Source of the DNA: Celeribacter ethanolicus
GTDB lineage: Bacteria > Pseudomonadota > Alphaproteobacteria > Rhodobacterales > Rhodobacteraceae
DNA: 64,000 nucleotides
Reading direction: 5' to 3'
Assembly: GCF_001550095.1 (NCBI RefSeq)
Contig: NZ_LRUC01000036.1
Location: 118,745-182,744 of the forward strand
Shown in pieces: positions 8,091 to 15,160 of this stretch; the first letter of the stretch is position 1, and the number at the start of each line of letters is the position of its first letter. The notes beneath the pieces are model-generated. The model was not told the origin of the DNA and did not search any database. It saw only the letters and a list, made by a program, of their open reading frames with translations. The position numbers and the translations under genes were made by a program.

Positions 8091-8154
8091 CTGAACCCAT
8101 GGCATAAGCGGCGGGTCGCGTGAGGCTCCGGTTGTCGCGCCCCTCGAACCGGCG

Positions 8155-8170
8155 TTAATCCTTCGTTAAC
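8155..8170. promoter_or_regulatory. CtrA-type box TTAA-N7-TTAAC
   Basis: TTAA at 8155-8158, seven bases, then TTAAC at 8166-8170, an exact match to the full CtrA consensus of alphaproteobacteria. It ends 22 bases before the start codon of the small lipoprotein gene. Box and position are seen; binding is inferred. Confidence 0.5.
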
Positions 8171-8192
8171 CATGTCGGGCGAAGCTGTCGGC

Positions 8193-8561
8193 ATGAAACC
8201 GATCTTTGTGCTCCTGACCCTGTTCCTTCTCACCGGCTGTGTCGCGGACAGTCCCGCTCTGGGGTATTCCCGCGCGGGGTTTTATCCGGTGGAGATCGGC
8301 GGCAACAGCTATCGCGTCTATACCGAAGAAACCCGCAATTGTGTCGAGGTGCATCGCGTCAACATGGTCTTCCCGCCGCCCTCGCGCAGGCTGATCCTGA
8401 CGCAGATGGAAACTGCGGCGATGCAGACGACGGGGTGCAGGATCAAGAAGGGCACGTTCATCGGCGATCAGGCGATGTCGAAAGGCCAGATCGACTGCTC
8501 CGACGGTCCTGGCGCCAAGGACTGGGTGCCCGGCACCTGCGATACGCGTCCCTGGCGATGA
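8193..8561 (+). CDS. Small lipoprotein of unknown function
   Basis: 122 residues starting at the ATG at 8193 (an in-frame ATG 21 bases upstream would place charged residues before the signal peptide). The hydrophobic leader IFVLLTLFLLTGC ends in a lipobox with Cys16, so the product should be lipid-anchored at the inner or outer membrane facing the periplasm. The mature part has four further Cys residues (for example NCVEV, GCRIK, DCSDG, TCDTR), consistent with two disulfides. I recognise no domain. A CtrA-type box stands directly upstream. The stop codon lies four bases from the convergent GNAT remnant. Confidence 0.8.
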   Translation: MKPIFVLLTLFLLTGCVADSPALGYSRAGFYPVEIGGNSYRVYTEETRNCVEVHRVNMVFPPPSRRLILTQMETAAMQTTGCRIKKGTFIGDQAMSKGQIDCSDGPGAKDWVPGTCDTRPWR

Positions 8562-8564
8562 GCG

Positions 8565-9024
8565 TCACACTGGTTTCTGAAAGGTGATCGAGGTCGGCCG
8601 ATCATAGCCCGCATGTGCATTGCGCCCGGTTTCGACAAATCCGAGCCGGGTGAACACTGCATGGTTCTCCGTCAACTCCACGCGCGTCTCCAATTCCAAC
8701 CGATCCAGCCCCAATGCGCGCGCGGTCTTCTGCCATCCCGATCAGAGCGCGCGCCAATCCCTTGCCCTGCATGGCTTCCGCTACCGCCAGCTTGCCGATG
8801 TAGAGCCGTCCGGGCTTTTCCGTCAGGATCACGCAGGCAATGAGCGGCGCGCCAATGCCCCAAAGCTCCTTCGTGCGGGCGTCGTCCGTCAGGCTCGCAA
8901 GCGTCATCCGGTGCATCGAGGACGGTGGGTCGACACGCCCCTCCATTCCGGCAAAGGCCGTCCTGATCAAATCCAGCGCCTCGGTCACACGCGCCTCCTC
9001 CGGCGCAATCCGTTCCGGTGTCAT
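8565..9024 (-). pseudogene. GNAT-family N-acetyltransferase, frameshifted
   Basis: The gene starts at the ATG at 9022-9024, overlapping the cobN stop (ATGA), and encodes a GNAT domain with the acetyl-CoA loop VAEAMQGKGLARALIGMAEDR. In this frame the protein then becomes non-homologous and stops at 8602. In the frame shifted by one base, the expected C terminus continues cleanly (LGLDRLELETRVELTENH, then VFTRLGFVETGRN) to a stop at 8565-8567. The break lies in the alternating GC run around 8713-8725. Either the gene is recently inactivated, or the assembly has a one-base insertion or two-base deletion. Intact, it would be about 153 residues with unknown substrate. Confidence 0.8.
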
Positions 9025-12000
9025 AGAAGCCTCTCCAAGAGCCCCCGCGCCGAATTCGACCGGGGCCGCCACAAGCCGCGCTCCATCGCCTCGATCAGCC
9101 GCTCCGCGATCTCGCGCAACGCGGGCGCATTGTGCTCGGCGATGAAGTCGCGCGTGTCATCGTCCTCGATAAAGGCGGCGTGCACCAGATCGAAATGATG
9201 GTCCTTAACTGCATGGGTCGTGGCGGCGAAGGCGAACATGTAATCCACCGTCGCGGCAATTTCGAACGCGCCCTTGTAGCCGTGGCGTTTGACGCCATTG
9301 ATCCATTTCGGATTGACCACGCGAGACCGGACCACCCGACCGATCTCCTCGTCGAGCGTGCGGATCACCGGGCGTTCCGGTCGCGAATGGTCGTTGTGGT
9401 AGATCGGGCGATCACGGCCCTGAAGTGTCGCAACTGCCGCCGCCGCCCCGCCTTCGAACTGATAATAATCGTCGCTGTCCAACAGGTCGTGTTCGCGGTT
9501 GTCCTGATTCTGCACGATGGCCTCGACCTCTGAAAGCCGCGCCTCGAACCCTTCGCGGTCCCTGACACCCTCCTGCGCAGCACCGTAAGCATAGCCGCCC
9601 CATTCGAGATAGGCCGCCGCCAGATCGGCCTTGTCCGTCCAGATCCGCTCGTCGATCATCGCCTGAAGCCCGGCACCGTAAGCCCCCGGTTTCGACCCGA
9701 ACACACGGGATTTGCCCTCTCCCCGCCGCGCCCGTGCTGCCGCCGGGTTGTCCTCCTCGGGCTCATCAAGGGCCTGAACGGCCCGCGCCGCACTGTCGAC
9801 CAGAGCAATGAGTTGCGGGAAGGCATCGCGGAAAAATCCCGATACCCGAAGTGTCACATCCACCCGCGGGCGGCCCAGCACGGAGGCAGGCAAAATCTCG
9901 AACCCGGTGACGCGCCGCGACATCGTATCCCATGTCGGTTTGACCCCCATCAGCGCCAGAGCCTGCGCAATGTCATCGCCGCCGGTGCGCATGTTCGCCG
10001 TGCCCCATGCGGTGATCAGCAGGCTGCGCGGCCAGTCGCCATGCTCTTGCAAATGCCGCTCGATCAGCAGATTGGCGGATTTCCATCCCAACTGCCACGC
10101 GGTCTGTGTCGGCACGGCGCGGGCATCGACCGAATAGAAATTCTTCCCCGTCGGCAGTACATCCAGCCGTCCGCGCGTCGGCGCACCGGAGGGGCCGGGC
10201 GGGACGAAGCGCCCGTCAAGACCGGTCAGCAGCGCCTCCATCTCGGCGGAGCCACAGGCGGCGACCATGGGCAGAACTTCCGCCCGCAAGTTCTCAAGCA
10301 CGGCCTGTGACGCGGGGCCGGGGGCGTCCAATCCCTCGTCCAGAAGCTGTGCGGAATAAAGCTCGATCCGCTCGACCGTATCGCCATGCGTCCGCCAGAT
10401 GTCGGCGCTGGTTTGGATCAGGCATTCAGGCCGTTCATCCCCGCAGGCTTGTGTCATATCGCAGTCGAGCGGATCGAAATTCAGACCCAAATCCAGCGCA
10501 ATCGCCCGGATCAGAGACGCATTGCGCCCCTTGCCATCGCCGCGCGGCACCCGCACCAGCGCAAGCGCCAGATCGCGCGCCAGACGTCCTTCGGGGGCGG
10601 TGCCGAAGATGTGCAGCCCGTCGCGGATCTGTGCCTCCTTGAGTTCGCACAGATAGGCGTCGAGCTTGGCCAGATCGCCGTCCTCATCCGTCCCGGTCAT
10701 GCCGACGTCGCGGTCCAGACCGGTCACGGAACTCAGGCTCAAAATCTCCCGGCGCAGGGTCGATATGCGGCGCGGATCGACGCCTGCGGCTTCGAAATAT
10801 TCGTCCACCAAAGCCTCCAGATCGCGCAACGGACCATAGGTTTCCGCGCGGGTGAGAGGGGGCGTCAGGTGGTCGATGATCACGGCCTGCGCCCGGCGTT
10901 TGGCCTGCGTCCCTTCGCCGGGATCGTTGACGATGAACGGGTAAAGATGCGGCATCGGGCCGAACACTGCCTCGGGCAGGCAGGTCTCCGACAGCGCCAC
11001 AGCCTTGCCTGGCAGCCATTCCATATTGCCATGCTTGCCCATGTGGGCCACGGCCTGCGCGCCGAAACTGTGCCGCAGGTAGAGGTAGAAGGCGAGGTAA
11101 TTGTGCGGCGGCGCGAGGTCCGGGGAATGGTAGGTCTCGGTCGGGTCGATGTTATAGCCCCGCGCGGGTTGCACGCCCACCACGACATTGCCGAAGGTCA
11201 GGATCGAGAGGGCAAAACCCTCCGCGGTCACGAAAGGATCGTCCTCCGGCTGGCCCCACCTCTCCTCGATCTTTTGCCGCACCGGCTCGGGCAGGGTCTC
11301 ATAGCGCGCGCGATAGTCGGCAAGCGCCATCCGCACGCCGCCCTGCCGTGCCGCGCGATCCGTCAGCCAGTTGGTCGGGCCGCGCATAATCTGTTGCATC
11401 AGACCGTCGCTGTCGGGGGGCGGGGCGTCGACGACATAGCCCTCCGCCGCCAACCGGTGCAGTGTGTTCACCGTCGCGGCGGGGGTGTCGAGGCCGACAC
11501 CATTCGCCAGCCGCCCGTCCTTGTTCGGATAGTTCGCCAAAACCAGCGCGACTTTGCGTTTGGCGCGCGGCATGTGGCGCAGGCGTGCCCAGTTGGCGGC
11601 AAGCTCCGCGACAAAGCCAATCCGGCTCTCCTCCGCGCGATAGGTGGCGATGGTGCATTCGGTGGCGTCGTCGCGGTAGGCCTCGCCCTTGAACGACACC
11701 GCGCGGGTCATCACCCGGCCATCCACCTCGGGCAGCGCGACGTTCATCGCGATGTCCCGGGCCGACAGCCCGCTCGTCCCCGTCTCCCATGCCTCATGCG
11801 ACGATCCTGCCAGCACGACCTGAAACACCGGCGCGCCATTGGTCGCGGGGTTGCTCAGGGGCGTGTCCGTGCCGCCGCTTTCCGGCGTGCCGACGGCAAA
11901 GGCGGTGCAATTGAGGATGACCTCCGGCGGTGCCTCCTGAAACAGGCTCTCCAATGTGGCGGCCGACACCGGGTCTTTCAGCGAAGCGACAAAGACCGGC

Positions 12001-12698
12001 AGAGGGTTAAGCCCCTGTGCCATCAGCGCTTCGATCAGACCATTGATCGGGCCAAGCCCCGCGCCCTGCACCAGCGCGCGGTAAAACACCAGCGGTACGA
12101 CAGGCGCGCCCTCGGTCCACAGATTCTCAAGCTGACCGAGATCGGCAACACCCTTGCCCGGCCAATAGAGACCCGCCCGCAACAGCGGCTTGGCCGGGGC
12201 GGGTTTCTCGCCACCGTCGAGCATGGCGCGGGCATAGGACAGGAACGCGACCGCATTCTCCGCTCCGCCCTCGGTCAGATAGGACCAGAGCCGGTGATAA
12301 TCCTCGGTCGAAACGGTCGAAAGCGCGGCAAGCTCCGCGTCCGGTTTGTCATCGCCCGGAAGCGCGACAAAGGCCACGCCCGCCTCATGCAACCGCGCGG
12401 CATATTGTTCGAGCCCGTATTTCCAATAGCCCGCGCCCCCCAGCACGCGCGCGATCACCATCCGGGATTTGGTGGCGCATGTGTCGAGATGCAGATCGAC
12501 CGACATCGGGTGACGCAGATGCAGGAGCGAGGCAAGCCGCAGCGTCGGCGCCTCCGTCATCGCGGCACGGGCCTCAGACAAAAGCGCAAGCTCGGTGTCC
12601 GCCGCCGAGATCACCACCAGATCGGCGGGGCTTTGTCCAAGGTCCACGGCCTCGCTGCCGTCGTCGATCGAACCGGGGGTGGCGGCGAGCAGATGCAT
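9021..12698 (-). CDS. cobN: Cobaltochelatase subunit CobN
   Basis: 1,225 residues, the size class of the large subunit of the aerobic ATP-dependent cobaltochelatase, which with CobS and CobT inserts Co(II) into hydrogenobyrinic acid a,c-diamide. It is homologous to magnesium chelatase BchH/ChlH; conserved stretches include HMGKHGNMEWLPGKAVALSE and the C-terminal RVVNPKWINGVKRHGYKGAF. The start ATG (12696-12698) follows AAGGAGAAG. cobS and cobT are not in the window. It is the third gene of the riboswitch-led cluster (cbiM-like, cobW, cobN), but 227 bases containing an opposite-strand small gene separate it from cobW, and it overlaps the GNAT gene. Confidence 0.97.
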   Translation of the reverse strand: MHLLAATPGSIDDGSEAVDLGQSPADLVVISAADTELALLSEARAAMTEAPTLRLASLLHLRHPMSVDLHLDTCATKSRMVIARVLGGAGYWKYGLEQYAARLHEAGVAFVALPGDDKPDAELAALSTVSTEDYHRLWSYLTEGGAENAVAFLSYARAMLDGGEKPAPAKPLLRAGLYWPGKGVADLGQLENLWTEGAPVVPLVFYRALVQGAGLGPINGLIEALMAQGLNPLPVFVASLKDPVSAATLESLFQEAPPEVILNCTAFAVGTPESGGTDTPLSNPATNGAPVFQVVLAGSSHEAWETGTSGLSARDIAMNVALPEVDGRVMTRAVSFKGEAYRDDATECTIATYRAEESRIGFVAELAANWARLRHMPRAKRKVALVLANYPNKDGRLANGVGLDTPAATVNTLHRLAAEGYVVDAPPPDSDGLMQQIMRGPTNWLTDRAARQGGVRMALADYRARYETLPEPVRQKIEERWGQPEDDPFVTAEGFALSILTFGNVVVGVQPARGYNIDPTETYHSPDLAPPHNYLAFYLYLRHSFGAQAVAHMGKHGNMEWLPGKAVALSETCLPEAVFGPMPHLYPFIVNDPGEGTQAKRRAQAVIIDHLTPPLTRAETYGPLRDLEALVDEYFEAAGVDPRRISTLRREILSLSSVTGLDRDVGMTGTDEDGDLAKLDAYLCELKEAQIRDGLHIFGTAPEGRLARDLALALVRVPRGDGKGRNASLIRAIALDLGLNFDPLDCDMTQACGDERPECLIQTSADIWRTHGDTVERIELYSAQLLDEGLDAPGPASQAVLENLRAEVLPMVAACGSAEMEALLTGLDGRFVPPGPSGAPTRGRLDVLPTGKNFYSVDARAVPTQTAWQLGWKSANLLIERHLQEHGDWPRSLLITAWGTANMRTGGDDIAQALALMGVKPTWDTMSRRVTGFEILPASVLGRPRVDVTLRVSGFFRDAFPQLIALVDSAARAVQALDEPEEDNPAAARARRGEGKSRVFGSKPGAYGAGLQAMIDERIWTDKADLAAAYLEWGGYAYGAAQEGVRDREGFEARLSEVEAIVQNQDNREHDLLDSDDYYQFEGGAAAAVATLQGRDRPIYHNDHSRPERPVIRTLDEEIGRVVRSRVVNPKWINGVKRHGYKGAFEIAATVDYMFAFAATTHAVKDHHFDLVHAAFIEDDDTRDFIAEHNAPALREIAERLIEAMERGLWRPRSNSARGLLERLL

Positions 12699-12761
12699 CG
12701 CTTCTCCTTGTCACGCCCCGCGTTTCGGGGCATTGCTCGGAAAACTCCAAAGAGGTCTCCG

Positions 12762-12914
12762 ATGGATTATTCGAAAATGGGCGGGCCGAAAAAGCTCTCC
12801 GGCGCGCCGAAACATGGCGAGCACAAACGCCAGCAGCCGAAAGGCAAGCAAACGCCGAAAGCCGAACTTCTGGCGCGGATGAAAGCGGCTGCGGATAAGA
12901 AGAAGGCCGACTGA
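12762..12914 (+). CDS. Small basic protein of unknown function, between cobW and cobN
   Basis: 50 residues, MDYSKMGGPKKLSGAPKHGE followed by a Lys/Gln/Ala-rich tail ending KKKAD. About a third of the residues are basic and no hydrophobic core is visible, so it is probably disordered or nucleic-acid binding. The ATG follows AGAGGTCTCCG. It runs opposite to cobW and cobN and fills the whole gap between them. The ordered start and clean placement argue for a real gene, and small proteins of this kind are, in my recollection, present in other Roseobacter-group genomes; function unknown. Confidence 0.6.
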   Translation: MDYSKMGGPKKLSGAPKHGEHKRQQPKGKQTPKAELLARMKAAADKKKAD

Positions 12915-12925
12915 CGACCTTCCCT

Positions 12926-13993
12926 TTACGCCTTCAACGCGGCTTCGATCGCGGTGCGGTCGAGGCCAGCCTCGCCGATGACGACAAGTCGTGACAGGCG
13001 GGGCGCGGTGCCGAAGGGCTGATCGAAATAGCTGTCGACGCGCGGCCCCACGGCCTGAAGCGTCAGGCGCATCGGCTTGTCCCGGACTGCGACAAACCCC
13101 TTGAGCCGCAGGATGTCGTGATCCCGGATCACCTGCGCGACCTGTTCGGCAAAGGTTTTCGGGTCCTCGATCTCGGCCCGGATCACCACGAAGCTCTCGA
13201 ACTCGTCATGGCCGTGCTTATGGGGATGATCGTCGTGGTGGTCGTCATCATCATGATTGTCGTGATGGTGGTGATGCACCTCGTGGCGGGCCTCAAGATC
13301 GCCCTCGGCGCCGATCCCTTGTCCCAAAAGCACATCCACCGGCAAAGCCCCCATGGTCGCGCGCAGCACATGCACGCCCGGTCGAGCCTCATCCTTGAGC
13401 TTGCGCACCAGTGCTTCCGCCTGATCCTCGCCCAAAAGATCCGCCTTGTTCACCACGATCATGTCGGCGCAGGCGATCTGATCCTCGAACAATTCGGACA
13501 GTGGTGTCTCATGGTCGAGGTTCTCGTCCAGCTTGCGCTGCGCATCCACGGCGGCGACGTTATGGGCGAACTGCCCCTCGTCCACCGCCTTGCCGTCGAC
13601 CACGGTCACGACGCCATCGACGGTGACCTGTGTCGAAATCTCCGGCCAGTTGAAGGCGCGCACCAAAGGCTGGGGCAACGCAAGACCGGACGTCTCAATC
13701 ACGATGTGATCCGGCTTGTCTTCGCGCGCCAGAAGTTTCTGCATCGTCGGGATAAATTCATCCGCCACGGTGCAACAGATGCAGCCGTTCGACAGCTCCA
13801 TCACATCCTCATCCGTACAGGTCGCGTCGCCGCACCCCTTGAGAATGTCGCCATCAATGCCGAGATCGCCGAATTCGTTGATGATCAGGGCAATGCGCTT
13901 GCCCTCGGCATTCGCCAACATGTGCCGGATCAGGGTCGTTTTGCCCGCGCCGAGAAAGCCCGTCACGACGGTTGCAGGAATTTTCGCTGCCAT
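12926..13993 (-). CDS. cobW: CobW-type GTPase metallochaperone
   Basis: 355 residues. The N-terminal G domain has TGFLGAGKTT (Walker A, about residues 11-20), the metal-binding GCICC motif (residues 70-74) and VNKAD (about 181-185). A His/Asp-rich stretch around residues 237-262 separates it from the CobW C-terminal domain. CobW is thought to deliver cobalt to CobNST in a GTP-dependent way. The ATG at 13991-13993 has AAGGA at good spacing; the frame extends upstream without similarity. A strong terminator hairpin lies between it and the cbiM-like gene, so part of its transcription may depend on readthrough or on a promoter of its own. Confidence 0.95.
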   Translation of the reverse strand: MAAKIPATVVTGFLGAGKTTLIRHMLANAEGKRIALIINEFGDLGIDGDILKGCGDATCTDEDVMELSNGCICCTVADEFIPTMQKLLAREDKPDHIVIETSGLALPQPLVRAFNWPEISTQVTVDGVVTVVDGKAVDEGQFAHNVAAVDAQRKLDENLDHETPLSELFEDQIACADMIVVNKADLLGEDQAEALVRKLKDEARPGVHVLRATMGALPVDVLLGQGIGAEGDLEARHEVHHHHHDNHDDDDHHDDHPHKHGHDEFESFVVIRAEIEDPKTFAEQVAQVIRDHDILRLKGFVAVRDKPMRLTLQAVGPRVDSYFDQPFGTAPRLSRLVVIGEAGLDRTAIEAALKA

Positions 13994-14013
13994 ATCAGTA
14001 TCCTTTGAAAAAC

Positions 14014-14033
14014 GCCGGGGCCAAAGCCCCGGC
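14014..14033 (-). terminator. Intrinsic terminator between the cbiM-like gene and cobW
   Basis: GCCGGGGC (14014-14021) pairs perfectly with GCCCCGGC (14026-14033) around a CAAA loop. On the minus strand the stem is followed by GTTTTTC. It is seven bases past the stop of the permease gene and 20 bases before the cobW start. Confidence 0.75.
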
Positions 14034-14039
14034 ACCGGC

Positions 14040-14714
14040 TCACGCCGACAGCGTGCGCGAGGACACGAGACCGGTCTTGCCCAGCCCCTTGATGGCTTTC
14101 GCACCCGCCAGAACGGCAAGATCCACCAGCGGCTCAAGGATGATGACGGTCATATAGGCGCCGCCGAATATGCCGACCGCGGCAAGGCTTTCGGCCGAGA
14201 AACCCTGACCGTAAAACGCCCAGAACCCGACCCAGATCACGATCCCCGCCTGATAGGTGGTCGAAAGCGCCAGCGCCTGTTTGTAGGACACATCAGCATA
14301 GGCCGTATCCGGCGCGATGATGCGCTGTGCAACGGCCTTGATGCCGAACAAAGGCACCAGAAGCGTGGTGACGTTCATGCCATATTGCGGCAGATCGAAG
14401 GGGGCGAAAAACACGCCCTGCGCCAAAAGCCCGAGTGCCAGACCCAGCGCGGCGGGTGCCGCCCCGAACAACAGAAACAGTGTCGAGCCGAGGATCAGGT
14501 GTACCTCGGAGACGCCCACCGGGTAATGCGGCAGGACCTGAAAGAACACGAAAACGGCGGCGGTCGAAATCACGGTCCGGGCAAGAAACGACCCCACGCC
14601 CTGATCGCGCAGCGCGCCGATGCTTTCCTTGAGAGTGTAAAGGCCAGCGCCCGCAGCGGTGGCATAAGACAGTGCGATCTTCGCACCGGTGACAATACCG
14701 GGTTCGATATGCAT
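14040..14714 (-). CDS. CbiM-like cobalt permease (energy-coupling-factor type), solitary
   Basis: 224 residues with about six membrane segments and the family stretch LPHYPVGVSEVHLILGSTLF. I place the start at the ATG at 14712-14714: GGAGG lies eight bases upstream, and the protein then begins MHIEPG, matching the CbiM N terminus in which His2 is a cobalt ligand. An ATG 24 bases upstream in the same frame has no ribosome site. A cobalamin riboswitch precedes it, strongly supporting cobalt uptake for B12 synthesis. No cbiN, cbiQ or cbiO follows, so it either works alone or borrows an energy module encoded elsewhere. Confidence 0.88.
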   Translation of the reverse strand: MHIEPGIVTGAKIALSYATAAGAGLYTLKESIGALRDQGVGSFLARTVISTAAVFVFFQVLPHYPVGVSEVHLILGSTLFLLFGAAPAALGLALGLLAQGVFFAPFDLPQYGMNVTTLLVPLFGIKAVAQRIIAPDTAYADVSYKQALALSTTYQAGIVIWVGFWAFYGQGFSAESLAAVGIFGGAYMTVIILEPLVDLAVLAGAKAIKGLGKTGLVSSRTLSA

Positions 14715-14761
14715 CGAATGATCCTCCATGGCCGTCATCCCCGACGGCGGGTTGAGTTATG

Positions 14762-14955
14762 TGGTCAGGGCTGGTCTCCTGGCTCGCGGGTCGAAGCGCT
14801 CTCGTCACCTTCCCAAGGTTTCCCTCAGTGGTATGCCGACGGGCACTCACCGCTTACAGTCGCGGGGGCGGCTGTGGCCTTGTGCTCCGGGATGGATCAC
14901 ACGCACCACATTCCCATTTCTCCCCGAACGCTTTTGCGCCTGTCTCGGGGAACCA
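14762..14955 (-). promoter_or_regulatory. Cobalamin riboswitch
   Basis: Reading the minus strand, the conserved core elements appear in order: GGTTCCCC near 14955, the CCCCGCGACTGTAAGCGGTG segment around 14848-14867, GTCGGCATACCACTG (14826-14840), GGGAAGGTGACGAG (about 14801-14814) and the B12 box GAGCCAGGAGACCAGCC (about 14769-14785). Binding of a cobalamin represses the downstream gene. The leader is short: a hairpin GCCGTC/GACGGC (14731-14748) and the Shine-Dalgarno GGAGG (14723-14727) follow directly, suggesting control of translation initiation. A further stem, ACGCGCC/GGCGCGT (14958-14976), lies just 5' of the core. Confidence 0.95.
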
Positions 14956-15160
14956 TGACGCGCCTATTTGGCGCGTGCAGCATGGCAGGGTCAAGCGTTT
15001 TGCGGGGCCTTGCCGGAAGGTCAGGTCCCCCTAGCCCCGTGAATGCGCGATATTTTGTGGATAACTTCGCCGTTTTCCCCATATCTCGGGGTAGACCCGT
15101 TGACTCGCGCGCGTGCCTCCCGAACAGTTTTCTTTCAGAAAGAATCAGGAAGAGGCCCCT

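Noticed and set aside
10386..12914. A 2.5-kb open frame on the plus strand across cobN
   Set aside because: It is antisense to a well-conserved gene, has no protein-family similarity and a composition typical of high-GC shadow frames. Only its last 153 bases, which lie outside cobN, form a credible small gene.
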